Of a stretch of 64,000 nucleotides of DNA, positions 1 through 8,886 are shown one piece after another. Origin of the DNA: Deferribacter abyssi (GTDB lineage: Bacteria; Chrysiogenota; Deferribacteres; Deferribacterales; Deferribacteraceae); assembly GCF_049472655.1 (NCBI RefSeq), contig NZ_JAQNCS010000006.1, positions 59,848 through 123,847 on the forward strand. The letters run 5' to 3'. The position numbers and the translations under genes are program-made. The notes below the pieces were generated by a model. That model had not been told where the DNA came from. It ran no database searches and was given only the letters and a program-made list of their open reading frames with translations. The number at the start of each line of letters is the position of its first letter. Position 1 is the first letter of the stretch.

Positions 1-81
1 ATTGAGATGATTATTTTTATCATCATACTTGTTTTTGGTTATTTTTATGCTTGGAGAAAAGGAGCGTTAGAATGGGCTTGA
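1..81 (+). CDS. nuoA: NADH-quinone oxidoreductase subunit A, C-terminal end (partial)
   Basis: The first 26 codons of the window, in frame from base 1 to a TGA at 79-81, encode the tail of a membrane protein: a hydrophobic helix followed by YAWRKGALEW. That closing motif is characteristic of NuoA, a small three-helix membrane subunit of complex I located near the quinone site. The start lies upstream of the window. The last 10 bases overlap the start of nuoB, the expected next gene, which supports the call. Too short to judge anything else about the protein. Confidence 0.85.
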   Translation: MEMIIFIIILVFGYFYAWRKGALEWA

Positions 82-548
82 TCGAGCACAAATTTTCAGA
101 CAACATTATAACCACAACTATTGATGGTGTAATTAATTGGGCTAGAAGGTCTTCAATTTGGCCTGTGACTTTTGGTCTTGCCTGTTGTGCTATCGAGATG
201 ATGGCAGCTGGTGCGTCTAAATATGACCTTGATAGGCTCGGTGTTATTTTTAGAGCGACGCCGAGACAGGCTGATTTAATGATTGTGGCTGGGACTGTGA
301 CGAGGAAGATGGCGCCAGTTGTTAGGAAAGTCTATGATCAGATGCCGGAGCCAAAATGGGTGATAGCTATGGGTAGTTGTGCTACAAGCGGTGGAATATT
401 TAACACTTACTCCACTGTTCAAGGTGTGGATGAAATAGTTCCAGTAGATTTCTATATTCCTGGGTGCCCTCCAAGGCCTGAGGCTCTGCTTGATGCTATA
501 GTGGCTCTTCAAGAAAAGATTAAGCATGACAAAGTTATCAGGAAATGA
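72..548 (+). CDS. nuoB: NADH-quinone oxidoreductase subunit B
   Basis: NuoB is the peripheral-arm subunit that holds the terminal [4Fe-4S] cluster N2, which passes electrons to quinone. The 158-residue product has the family pattern: an adjacent cysteine pair in GLACCAIEMM, a single cysteine in GSCATSGG and one in PGCPPRPEALL, giving the four N2 ligands. ATG at 72 is preferred because AAAAGGAG at 57-64 is a well-spaced ribosome binding site and the product then begins at the usual family position; an upstream in-frame TTG at 51 would lie inside nuoA. It overlaps nuoA by 10 bases, implying translational coupling, and is followed at once by nuoC. Confidence 0.97.
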   Translation: MGLIEHKFSDNIITTTIDGVINWARRSSIWPVTFGLACCAIEMMAAGASKYDLDRLGVIFRATPRQADLMIVAGTVTRKMAPVVRKVYDQMPEPKWVIAMGSCATSGGIFNTYSTVQGVDEIVPVDFYIPGCPPRPEALLDAIVALQEKIKHDKVIRK

Positions 549-556
549 GGTGTGTT

Positions 557-1051
557 ATGGTGTTTAATGATATTGTTCAATACTTTAGTGAAAAGTACCC
601 AGGGAAAATTTCAGGTAAAATAGAGTTTAAATGTAATTTTATTCAAGTTGATAAAGATGTTTTTAAAGAAGTTTTGAAAGAATTAAAAGAGAAGTTTTTG
701 TTTAAGTATATTGTGGATATTGTTGCTACTCACTGGCCTGATAGAGAAATGAAGTTTGATGTAGTTTATAATCTTTATTCCATTGAGAATAATATTAGGG
801 TTTTTGTGAAAGTAGCAATTCCTGATGATAAGATAGAGACTGTTACTGATATATGGAAGGGTGCTAATTTTATGGAAAGGGAGCAATATGATCTTGTTGG
901 TGTGATTTTTGAAGGTCATCCTGATTTGAGAAGAATTTTGCTTCCTGACTTCTTTGAAGGGCACCCTCTTAGAAAAGATTTTCCTTTAAAAGAGCGTAAA
1001 TGGTTTAATAAGGTTGATGAGCAGAACTTAGGTATAAGGTTTACAAAGTAG
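557..1051 (+). CDS. nuoC: NADH-quinone oxidoreductase subunit C (30 kDa)
   Basis: NuoC is a soluble subunit of the connecting module of complex I, without cofactors, packing against NuoD. The product (164 residues) ends with the family signature: a stretch around EREQYDLVGVIFEGHPDLRR followed by GHPLRKDFPL. It is separate from NuoD, not fused as in Escherichia coli. ATG at 557 is chosen over the in-frame ATG at 545 because TGAGGTG at 546-552, overlapping the nuoB stop, sits at the right distance upstream. Nine bases separate it from nuoD. Confidence 0.95.
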   Translation: MVFNDIVQYFSEKYPGKISGKIEFKCNFIQVDKDVFKEVLKELKEKFLFKYIVDIVATHWPDREMKFDVVYNLYSIENNIRVFVKVAIPDDKIETVTDIWKGANFMEREQYDLVGVIFEGHPDLRRILLPDFFEGHPLRKDFPLKERKWFNKVDEQNLGIRFTK

Positions 1052-1060
1052 GGGTTGGCT

Positions 1061-2260
1061 ATGGAGAATGTAAAAGTTCAAAATAAAGATTACTTGGGTG
1101 AAGTTATTACAATTAATATGGGGCCTCAGCACCCTAGTACACACGGGGTTCTGAGGCTTGTAGTTGACCTTGATGGTGAGACTATTGTTGATGTTAGACC
1201 AGATATAGGCTTTTTGCATAGGGGAGTTGAAAAGTTAGCTGAAAATAGAACTTATCATCAGTTTATTCCTTTAACTGATAGATTGGATTATCTTGCACCA
1301 CTTTCAAACAATCTTGCATATTGTCTAGCTGTTGAGAAGTTTTTTGATGTAAAAATTCCTGAGAGAGCAGAATATCTAAGGGTGATTTTTGCTGAGCTTG
1401 CTAGGATTGCTAGCCACCTTGTATGGATTGCCACCCATGCTTTAGATATTGGTGCTATGACAGTATTTCTTTATGCTTTTAGAGAAAGGGAAATGATACT
1501 TGATATGTTTGAGATTGCAACTGGGCAGAGGATGACAAGTTCTTGGATAAGGATTGGTGGAATTAGAGATGATGTGCCACCTGAATTTTTTGATAGGTTG
1601 AGGGAGTTTATTGATATATTTGAAGATCGCTGCAATACATATGAAAGATTGCTCACTAAGAACCGTATTTGGTTAAAAAGAACTGTTGGCGTAGGATATA
1701 TATCTGGTGAAGATGCTATGAATTATGGTGCGAGTGGACCAATCATGAGAGGTTCTGGTATTAAATTTGATTTGAGAAAAGCAGAGCCTTATGGAATTTA
1801 TGACAGATTTGACTTTGATATCCCATGTTTTGAAGAAGGGGATATCTATGCACGTTATAAAGTTCGTATGCAAGAGATGAGAGAATCAAGAAAAATTTTA
1901 GAGCAAGCATTAGAACAGATACCTGAAGGCCCGGTCATGACAGATGATCCAAGGATTGGGATGCCGGCTCATGAAGAAGTTTATGAGAAGATGGAAGCGC
2001 TTATTAGAAGGTTTTATCTTATTTCAAAAGGGTTTAAGACTCCTAAAGGTGAAACATATGCTTGCGTTGAGGCTCCAAAAGGGGAAGTGGGTTTTTATAT
2101 AGTGAGCGATGGTAAAGAAAAACCTTATAGGTTGAAAATTCGTGCTGCTTCTTTTGTTAACTTGGGAGCATTACCTCTTATGTCAAAGGGGCATATGATT
2201 GCTGACCTTGTTGGTATTATAGGTAGTGTAGATATAGTGCTAGGTGAAATAGATAGATAG
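1061..2260 (+). CDS. nuoD: NADH-quinone oxidoreductase subunit D (49 kDa)
   Basis: NuoD forms much of the quinone-binding cavity of complex I and descends from the large subunit of NiFe hydrogenases. The 399-residue product carries the expected N-terminal NMGPQHPSTHGVLRL, the DIGFLHRGVEK stretch, and a C-terminal region rich in family motifs ending DIVLGEIDR. The hydrogenase nickel cysteines are absent, as is normal for NuoD. ATG at 1061 follows an AGGGGTTGG ribosome binding site; an in-frame TTG two codons upstream is less likely. Downstream nuoE begins after nine bases. Confidence 0.97.
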   Translation: MENVKVQNKDYLGEVITINMGPQHPSTHGVLRLVVDLDGETIVDVRPDIGFLHRGVEKLAENRTYHQFIPLTDRLDYLAPLSNNLAYCLAVEKFFDVKIPERAEYLRVIFAELARIASHLVWIATHALDIGAMTVFLYAFREREMILDMFEIATGQRMTSSWIRIGGIRDDVPPEFFDRLREFIDIFEDRCNTYERLLTKNRIWLKRTVGVGYISGEDAMNYGASGPIMRGSGIKFDLRKAEPYGIYDRFDFDIPCFEEGDIYARYKVRMQEMRESRKILEQALEQIPEGPVMTDDPRIGMPAHEEVYEKMEALIRRFYLISKGFKTPKGETYACVEAPKGEVGFYIVSDGKEKPYRLKIRAASFVNLGALPLMSKGHMIADLVGIIGSVDIVLGEIDR

Positions 2261-2269
2261 GGGAAGCCT

Positions 2270-2791
2270 ATGGCTGAGAAAATTTTGGATAAAAATGGAA
2301 ATAAAGAAAAAGAGCTTCAGCAAGAATTAGATTTAACTGCAATTGATGAAATTTGTGCTGAATATAAAGGGAAGAAGGGTTCAACAATTCCTGTTTTACA
2401 AAAAGTACAAGATTACTATGGTTATCTTTCAAAAGAAATGGTTGAAAGGATAGCCGAAAATTTAAATATGTCTCCGCATACTATTTATGGTGTAATTACG
2501 TTTTATGCGCAATTTTATACTACTCCTCGTGGTAAATATGTGATTAGAGTTTGTCGAGGTACAGCATGTCACGTAAAAGGTTCTGGTCGTATTTCAGAGG
2601 TTGTTACAGAAGAGTTTGGCATTAAAAATGGGGAAACATCGGATGATCTTAAGTTTACTCTGGAAGAAGTTTCTTGTATTGGAGCTTGTGGTATGGCTCC
2701 AGTTATTATGATCAATGATAAAACATACGGTAATTTGACCCCTGAAAAAGCAAGAGATATTTTTAGGGAATATGCTAAAAAAGAGGATTAG
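2270..2791 (+). CDS. nuoE: NADH-quinone oxidoreductase subunit E (24 kDa)
   Basis: NuoE belongs to the thioredoxin-like [2Fe-2S] family and, with NuoF and NuoG, makes up the NADH-oxidising module; it carries cluster N1a. The 173-residue product has the full ligand set, CRGTACH (C-x4-C) and CIGACGMAP (C-x3-C), in its C-terminal half, and an N-terminal helical region with MVERIAENLNM and the VYGVITFYAQF-like segment (IYGVITFYAQF). A GGGGAAG ribosome binding site precedes ATG 2270. NuoF, which carries an extra related domain, follows nine bases later. Confidence 0.96.
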   Translation: MAEKILDKNGNKEKELQQELDLTAIDEICAEYKGKKGSTIPVLQKVQDYYGYLSKEMVERIAENLNMSPHTIYGVITFYAQFYTTPRGKYVIRVCRGTACHVKGSGRISEVVTEEFGIKNGETSDDLKFTLEEVSCIGACGMAPVIMINDKTYGNLTPEKARDIFREYAKKED

Positions 2792-2800
2792 GGGTAGGAT

Positions 2801-4591
2801 ATGAGTGCTCAAAAAATAGATCAGATTGAGGTACATGTTTGTATGGGTACTGCCGGAGTAGCATCAGGCGGTGCCGAAGTAATGGCAGCCTTTGAGGAAG
2901 AATTTAAGAAGCATGGTCTTAATGGTGAAATAAAAGAAAGAAATTGTAAAGTAAAAGCTACAGGTTGTAGAGGGTTGTGTGCAAGAGATGTTTTAGTGGA
3001 TATTCATATCCCAGGTCATGATGAAATCACTTATGAGCATGTGACACCAGAAATGGTTCCAACAATAGTTGAGGAACACATCATTAAGGGTGAAGTTGTA
3101 AAAAAATGGGCTGCTAAAAAAGATTATTATGAGTTTTACAAGCTTCAAAAGAGATATGTTTTAGCTGATTGTGGTAAAGTTGATCCAGAGGATATAGATG
3201 ATTATATTTCATATGGTGGATATGAGGCTATAAAGAAAATATTGAAAGAGATGACTCCTGAAGATGTTATTGAAGAGGTTAAGAAATCAGGTTTGAGAGG
3301 TAGAGGGGGAGGTGGTTTCCCTACAGGGCTTAAATGGACATTTTGTAGGGCGTCAAAAGGTGATTTAAAATATTTGATCTGTAATGCTGATGAAGGCGAC
3401 CCTGGTGCTTTTATGGATAGAAGTATTATTGAAGGGAATCCTCATGCTGTAATCGAAGGAATGCTTATTGCTGCTTATGCAATTGGTTGTAAAGAAGGTT
3501 ATATCTATTGTCGTGCTGAGTACCCCTTAGCTATTAAGCGTGTTAAAAAGGCTATTAGAATAGCTGAAGAACGAGGCTTTCTTGGCAAGAATATACTAGG
3601 TACTGACTTTGAGTTTCATTTGCACCTAAAAGAAGGTGCTGGTGCCTTTGTTTGTGGTGAAGAAACAGCATTGATAGCATCCATTGAAGGTGAAAGAGGG
3701 ATGCCTAGACCAAGACCACCATTCCCTGCAGTCAAAGGACTATGGGGGAAACCATCTAACGTTAATAACGTAGAAACATTTGCTAATTTACCTCTGATTA
3801 TAAAAAATGGTGCAGATTGGTATGCTTCTATTGGTACGGAGAAATCAAAAGGTACTAAGATATTTGCTTTGAGTGGTAAAGTTAAAAGTACTGGACTTAT
3901 TGAAGTTCCAATGGGTGTTACTGTTAGACAACTTGTATTTGATGTTGGTGGAGGCATACCTAAAAGAAGAAAAATCAAAGCTGTTCAGCTTGGTGGACCA
4001 TCAGGAGGTTGTTTGCCAGAGAGCTTGCTGGATACTCCTATAGATTACGACTCATTGATTGCTGCTGGTGCTATGATGGGTTCTGGTGGTGTGGTTGTAA
4101 TGGATGAAACTAACTGTATGGTTAATGTTGCTAAATTCTTCTTGACTTTTACCCAAAGAGAATCTTGCGGTAAGTGTATTCCTTGTAGAATAGGTACAAA
4201 GACAATGCTCGATATTCTTGAAAGGATTTGTAAGGGTGAAGGTAGAGAAGGTGATATAGAGTTGCTTGAGTCATTAGCTGTGGATATCAAGACTGCATCT
4301 CTTTGTGGTCTGGGACAAACAGCACCTAACCCTGTTCTTACAACTATAAAATATTTTAGGCATGAATATGAAGCACATATAAAAGATAAAAAATGTCCTG
4401 CTAGAGAATGTCCTGATTTGATAGAATTTGTTGTGGATGAAGATAGATGTAAGAAATGTGGTATCTGTTTTAAGGTATGTCCTGTTGGTGCAATTACCTG
4501 GGAGAAAGGTAAGCCTGCTTACATTGATAAGAGTAAGTGTGTTAAATGTCGTGAATGTATAGTAAACTGTCCATTTAATGCAATAGATTAA
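2801..4591 (+). CDS. nuoF: NADH-quinone oxidoreductase subunit F with extra N- and C-terminal Fe-S domains
   Basis: NuoF binds NADH and FMN and holds cluster N3. At 596 residues it is about 170 longer than a plain NuoF. Residues 1-110 or so form a thioredoxin-like [2Fe-2S] domain; the core has the nucleotide/FMN motifs GLRGRGGGGFPTGLKW and NADEGDPGAFMDR and the N3 ligands ESCGKCIPCR plus SLCGLGQ; the last 60 residues are a two-cluster ferredoxin (CKKCGICFKVCP and CVKCRECIVNCP). This three-part build is typical of HydB-like subunits of NAD(P)-linked FeFe hydrogenases and formate dehydrogenases. In the N-terminal domain C14, C49, C56 and C60 are present, but the second cysteine of the usual C-x4-C is glycine (G19). 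Its place between nuoE and nuoG shows it serves complex I here. Confidence 0.95.
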   Translation: MSAQKIDQIEVHVCMGTAGVASGGAEVMAAFEEEFKKHGLNGEIKERNCKVKATGCRGLCARDVLVDIHIPGHDEITYEHVTPEMVPTIVEEHIIKGEVVKKWAAKKDYYEFYKLQKRYVLADCGKVDPEDIDDYISYGGYEAIKKILKEMTPEDVIEEVKKSGLRGRGGGGFPTGLKWTFCRASKGDLKYLICNADEGDPGAFMDRSIIEGNPHAVIEGMLIAAYAIGCKEGYIYCRAEYPLAIKRVKKAIRIAEERGFLGKNILGTDFEFHLHLKEGAGAFVCGEETALIASIEGERGMPRPRPPFPAVKGLWGKPSNVNNVETFANLPLIIKNGADWYASIGTEKSKGTKIFALSGKVKSTGLIEVPMGVTVRQLVFDVGGGIPKRRKIKAVQLGGPSGGCLPESLLDTPIDYDSLIAAGAMMGSGGVVVMDETNCMVNVAKFFLTFTQRESCGKCIPCRIGTKTMLDILERICKGEGREGDIELLESLAVDIKTASLCGLGQTAPNPVLTTIKYFRHEYEAHIKDKKCPARECPDLIEFVVDEDRCKKCGICFKVCPVGAITWEKGKPAYIDKSKCVKCRECIVNCPFNAID

Positions 4592-4606
4592 GAGTGAGGA
4601 TGGCCT

Positions 4607-6898
4607 ATGTTGACCGTTAAAATAGACGGAATTGAAGTTAAAGTAGAAGAAGGGACAACAATTTTAGAAGCGGCTGAGAAAGCCGGGGTTTATATTCCAA
4701 TAATGTGTCATCATAAAAATTTGAACCCTTTTGGTGCATGTAGGGTTTGTCTTGTGGAAGTTAAAGGTAGTCCAAAACTGATGACAGCTTGTACGACACC
4801 AGTGAATGATAATATGGAAGTGATTACAAATAGTGATAAGCTAAAAAATATTAGAAAAACATTAATCGAGTTATTGCTGATTAATCACCCTCTTGACTGC
4901 CCTGTATGTGACAAAGGTGGTGAATGTTTACTGCAGGATCTAACATACGAGTTTGGTATAACAAAAGTTAGATTTGATGAGAAGCCAAATAATAGTCCAG
5001 TTGATCATACTAATCCATTTATTGAAAGAGACATAGATAGATGCGTACTTTGTGGTAAGTGTGTGAGAATTTGTGATGAGATTGTAAATATAGAGGCAAT
5101 ATCGTTTATTAACAGAGGTGTCGAAACATATATAGGGACAATGTTTGATCAGCCTTGGAATTGTGAATACTGTGGTCAGTGTATGAGTGTGTGTCCTGTG
5201 GGATCGCTGAACAACAGGGTATATTTATTCAAAAATAGACCATGGCATCTTGAGAGTACGGAATCAATATGTGGATTTTGTTCTTGTGGATGTACTGTTC
5301 TTATTGATCATGAAGACAATGAAGTATATCGAATTAAAGAAGATGTAAACAAAGGGATTAATAAAGGGTTATTGTGTGCAAAAGGCAGATTTGGGTTTGA
5401 GTTGATTAATTCCACCAATAGGCCATTAACAGCAAAAGTTAAAGATGGTGAAGATTTTAAGGATGTGGATTTTGATGGAGCGTTAAATACCGTATATGAG
5501 AAATTAAATACGGTATTATCAAAATTTGGCAATGATAGTGTTGCTTTTGTTGTGTCGCCACGATTAACTAATGAAGAGGCATTTCTAGTCCAAAAATTTG
5601 CTCGAGAAGTTGTAAAAACAAATAACCTATATTCTCTAGAAACTATCAATGCACTTCCTGATGGTACATACGAAGATGTAGAATCAAGTAAAGCATTAAT
5701 TGTTTTCAATATCGATGTTACAGAATCTAACCCAGTATTAGGTTATTCAGTAAGGGTTACAGGTAGGAAAGAAGAGTCTAACCTCTATGTTTTTTATCCG
5801 AATTATACACCACTAAAAAGAGTTGCTACAGAGTTTTATGTATATAAACCATCAGAACTTTATAATGAGTTTGAATTATTCATAAAAGCATTAGATGGTG
5901 ATAAGAATAAATATAGTGAAGTAGCAGAAAAGTTTAAAAATGATGATAAACCTGTATTTATATTTAATCCTTATAATAATAAGGATGTAGAAATTGCTAA
6001 AAAAGTTCTAGAGAAAGTGTCAAATGTAAAATTAGTTCCTGCTAAAGCCAAGAACAATTCTCAAGGTATTGTTGATATGGGATGTTTTAATGGTATGAAT
6101 CCAGGGCTTGTTAAGACAGAGAAAGGAGTGGATTTAAGGGAAGGAATTGAAACTGGTAAAATAAAGGCATTGCTTGTATTTGGTGAAAACTTGGCTGTTA
6201 GATCAGAATACTATGATATATTGAATTTGTTTAAAGATTTAGAGTTATTTGTTGTGACAGATCCTTTTTTCAGCGAAACTGCAGAGCTTTCGAATGTTTA
6301 TATTCCTGTTGCTACTTTTGCTGAAAAGGATGGATCATTTACTAATTTTGAAGGAAGAGTTCAATCATTACGTAAAGCAATAAATAAAGGTGTTAATTCT
6401 GATAAAGAAGTAATAGTAGAATTAGCTAAAAAATTTGGTGTTAACTTACCAAGCGAAACTGAGAAAATCAGAGAGATGATCGAAGTTGAAAATCCACTTT
6501 ACATAGGTGTGGATTGGAATGGTGGCTTAGTTAATTATCCTTATAAAGTAGAAATTGATGTGGATGTGAAGTTTGAGATTAAGGGCTCTGGTAAATATGA
6601 GCTGTATCCAGCTTATTTGAGGTTACATAGTGGTTCATATACTAGAAGATCATACGATTTGAATAAAGTTTATGGAGAGCCGATTGTTGAGATCAATCCT
6701 GAAGATGCTAAAGAGTTAAATATTAAGGATAATGATTATTTAACTATTAAAATAGGTAATGATTCTTACAAATATAAAGTAAAAATAGATAAGAAGGTTT
6801 TACCAGGCGCTATCACTTTACCTAAGGATTTTAACGAAACAGCACCCCTATTTAACGAAGGTAATTATTTGAAGGTAGATTTAATAAAACATATATAA
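4607..6898 (+). CDS. nuoG: NADH-quinone oxidoreductase subunit G
   Basis: NuoG (763 residues) carries the electron wire of the NADH-oxidising arm. In order: an N-terminal [2Fe-2S] ferredoxin domain (GACRVCLVEVKG and a later CTTPV cysteine; N1b), the His-Cys3 motif HPLDCPVCDKGGEC (N5), a two-cluster ferredoxin region (CVLCGKCVRIC, CEYCGQCMSVCP), and from about residue 220 a molybdopterin-oxidoreductase-type domain whose CGFCSCGC plus LLCAKGRFG cysteines would ligate the off-pathway N7 cluster. The rest is a degenerate molybdopterin-binding fold, with no molybdenum expected. The ATG at 4607 follows GTGAGGA; another ATG at 4600 is out of frame. Confidence 0.95.
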   Translation: MLTVKIDGIEVKVEEGTTILEAAEKAGVYIPIMCHHKNLNPFGACRVCLVEVKGSPKLMTACTTPVNDNMEVITNSDKLKNIRKTLIELLLINHPLDCPVCDKGGECLLQDLTYEFGITKVRFDEKPNNSPVDHTNPFIERDIDRCVLCGKCVRICDEIVNIEAISFINRGVETYIGTMFDQPWNCEYCGQCMSVCPVGSLNNRVYLFKNRPWHLESTESICGFCSCGCTVLIDHEDNEVYRIKEDVNKGINKGLLCAKGRFGFELINSTNRPLTAKVKDGEDFKDVDFDGALNTVYEKLNTVLSKFGNDSVAFVVSPRLTNEEAFLVQKFAREVVKTNNLYSLETINALPDGTYEDVESSKALIVFNIDVTESNPVLGYSVRVTGRKEESNLYVFYPNYTPLKRVATEFYVYKPSELYNEFELFIKALDGDKNKYSEVAEKFKNDDKPVFIFNPYNNKDVEIAKKVLEKVSNVKLVPAKAKNNSQGIVDMGCFNGMNPGLVKTEKGVDLREGIETGKIKALLVFGENLAVRSEYYDILNLFKDLELFVVTDPFFSETAELSNVYIPVATFAEKDGSFTNFEGRVQSLRKAINKGVNSDKEVIVELAKKFGVNLPSETEKIREMIEVENPLYIGVDWNGGLVNYPYKVEIDVDVKFEIKGSGKYELYPAYLRLHSGSYTRRSYDLNKVYGEPIVEINPEDAKELNIKDNDYLTIKIGNDSYKYKVKIDKKVLPGAITLPKDFNETAPLFNEGNYLKVDLIKHI

Positions 6899-6920
6899 AA
6901 ATATTAGAAGAGGTAAGGGT

Positions 6921-7904
6921 ATGTTAGTGGGGATAATTTTAACAGTTATTAAGATCCTAATTGTTATTACTGTGCTTCTGTTGAGTGTAGCTTATATGAC
7001 ATGGGCTGAGAGAAAAGTTATAGGTCATATGCAGGTAAGGTTAGGGCCTACTCATGTGGGCTGGAAAGGTTTACTACAACCGATAGCTGATGGTTTGAAG
7101 CTACTGATGAAAGAAGATATAGTGCCAGATATGGTTGATAAACCAGTATATATTATTGCACCATTACTTAGCTTAATACCTGCATTGAGTGCATTTGCAG
7201 TTATCCCTTTTGCTGATAAGTTTGTTATATTTGGCAAAGAAGTACAACCATATATTTCTGATATAAATATTGGTCTTTTATATATATTAGCTCTTTCATC
7301 TGTTGGTACATATGGGATTATTATGTCAGGTTGGGCATCAAACTCCAAATATGCACTTCTTGGTAGTTTAAGGTCTTCAGCACAAGTTATCAGTTATGAA
7401 ACTGCTATGGCACTGGCTTTAGTAGGTCCTGTGTTGTTAGCTGGCTCACTTTCATTAAGAGATATTACTATCGCACAGAAAGGATTATGGTTTATTGTTC
7501 CACAATTTGTTGCTTTTGTAATCTATCTTATATCTGCTATAGCTGAAACAAACAGGGCGCCTTTTGACTTACCTGAAGCAGAAACAGAACTTGTTGCTGG
7601 TTTTCATGTAGAATATTCAAGTATGAAGTTTGCCCTCTTTTTTCTTGCAGAATATGCGAACATGTATGTAGTATCAGCCATTGCAACTATAGTGTTTTTA
7701 GGCGGGTGGAATGGACCAATTTTGCCAGGATTCGTATGGTTTGTCATAAAAGTTTTAGCTTTTATGTTCTTTTATTTGTGGTTAAGAGCAACATTGCCAA
7801 GATTGAGATTTGACCAGTTGATGTCATTGGGTTGGAAAGTTATGATTCCAATTGCACTGGCAAACGTTTTTATAACATCTATAATTGTATATATTGTGAG
7901 ATAG
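6921..7904 (+). CDS. nuoH: NADH-quinone oxidoreductase subunit H
   Basis: NuoH is the membrane subunit that joins the peripheral arm to the membrane arm and forms the entrance of the quinone channel. The 327-residue product is strongly hydrophobic with about eight transmembrane segments and has the invariant AETNRAPFDLPEAE motif and the N-terminal AERKVIGHMQVRLGP signature. A run of AGAGGTAAGGG before ATG 6921 is the ribosome binding site. It lies in the standard nuo order between nuoG and nuoI. Confidence 0.97.
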   Translation: MLVGIILTVIKILIVITVLLLSVAYMTWAERKVIGHMQVRLGPTHVGWKGLLQPIADGLKLLMKEDIVPDMVDKPVYIIAPLLSLIPALSAFAVIPFADKFVIFGKEVQPYISDINIGLLYILALSSVGTYGIIMSGWASNSKYALLGSLRSSAQVISYETAMALALVGPVLLAGSLSLRDITIAQKGLWFIVPQFVAFVIYLISAIAETNRAPFDLPEAETELVAGFHVEYSSMKFALFFLAEYANMYVVSAIATIVFLGGWNGPILPGFVWFVIKVLAFMFFYLWLRATLPRLRFDQLMSLGWKVMIPIALANVFITSIIVYIVR

Positions 7905-7913
7905 GGGTGAACT

Positions 7914-8372
7914 ATGGCGAAAAATATATTTGACTACATATTTTTTACTGAAATAATGCAAGGGCTTGGTGTAACCCTTAAACATATGTTTAAAAAGCCC
8001 GTTACTTATAAATATCCATTTGAAGCCACCCCTATTTATGAAAGATTTAGGGGCGTTCACTATATGAAAACAGATGAACAAGGACGACCAAAATGTGTGG
8101 GTTGTTATTTATGTGAAAAAGTTTGCCCTTCAGAATGTATATATATAGAGACTGATGCTGGACCAAATGGCGAGAGATTAATAAAAAAATATGAGATTGA
8201 ACTTGATAGATGTATTTATTGTGGATTTTGTGAAGAAGCATGTCCAGTTGATGCAATCCACATGGGCACAAGTTATGATGTTGTAAGACCAACAAGAGAT
8301 GGCTACAGGGTTAATATGAATTTTTTAGTTAATAAGTATAAAGAACATATAGAAGAAGATAAAGGAGAATAA
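7914..8372 (+). CDS. nuoI: NADH-quinone oxidoreductase subunit I
   Basis: NuoI is an 8Fe ferredoxin-type subunit holding clusters N6a and N6b, which hand electrons to N2 in NuoB. The 152-residue product contains two complete [4Fe-4S] motifs, CVGCYLCEKVCP and CIYCGFCEEACP, about 40 residues apart, preceded by an amphipathic N-terminal region that contacts the membrane. ATG 7914 follows an AGGGGTG site nine bases after nuoH, and nuoJ begins one base after the stop. Confidence 0.96.
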   Translation: MAKNIFDYIFFTEIMQGLGVTLKHMFKKPVTYKYPFEATPIYERFRGVHYMKTDEQGRPKCVGCYLCEKVCPSECIYIETDAGPNGERLIKKYEIELDRCIYCGFCEEACPVDAIHMGTSYDVVRPTRDGYRVNMNFLVNKYKEHIEEDKGE

Positions 8373-8373
8373 A

Positions 8374-8874
8374 ATGGAACAGGTGGCATTTTATATCTTG
8401 GCATTTTTAGCCATTGTATCATCACTGTTTATGATAACAAGAATTAACCCTGTCCATTCAGCCCTGTGGATGTTACTTACTTTTTTTAGTGTAGCAGGTA
8501 TTTTTGTTCAGCTTGATGCTGAATTTATAGCTGCAATTCAGGTTTTGGTTTATGCTGGAGCAATATTAGTATTATATCTATTTGTTGTCATGTTGCTTAA
8601 CCCAAAATCTCATGGTTTTATCAAAATTCCATTTAGATATGCAATTGGGACTCTTGTTTCTATAGTATTAGTTGTTCAAATATTTATAGCTATGAAAACT
8701 ACTAACATTCTTGGGCTTAAAGGCAGTGTTACAGAGCAAATGATGAAGGAATTGGGTAATGTTAAGTTATTCGGAAAAGAGTTATTTACTAATTTTCTTG
8801 TACCCTTTGAAATTGCTTCTATCCTATTGCTTGTGGCTATGATTGGTGCAATAGTGCTGGCGAAGAAAGAGTAG
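8374..8874 (+). CDS. nuoJ: NADH-quinone oxidoreductase subunit J
   Basis: NuoJ is a small membrane subunit of complex I with five transmembrane segments. The 166-residue product shows the family pattern NPVHSALWMLLTFFSVAGIFVQL-like second helix and the highly conserved AIQVLVYAGAILVLYLFVVMLL region (third helix, which contains a pi-bulge in solved structures). GGAG in the tail of nuoI provides the ribosome binding site. NuoK follows 12 bases downstream. Confidence 0.95.
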   Translation: MEQVAFYILAFLAIVSSLFMITRINPVHSALWMLLTFFSVAGIFVQLDAEFIAAIQVLVYAGAILVLYLFVVMLLNPKSHGFIKIPFRYAIGTLVSIVLVVQIFIAMKTTNILGLKGSVTEQMMKELGNVKLFGKELFTNFLVPFEIASILLLVAMIGAIVLAKKE

Positions 8875-8886
8875 GGGAGGTGGATA

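Noticed and set aside
3616..3978. 120-codon minus-strand frame inside nuoF
   Set aside because: Antisense shadow of a strongly coding region; no ribosome binding site and no recognisable domain.
5308..5709. 133-codon minus-strand frame inside nuoG
   Set aside because: Antisense shadow; composition mirrors the sense codons.
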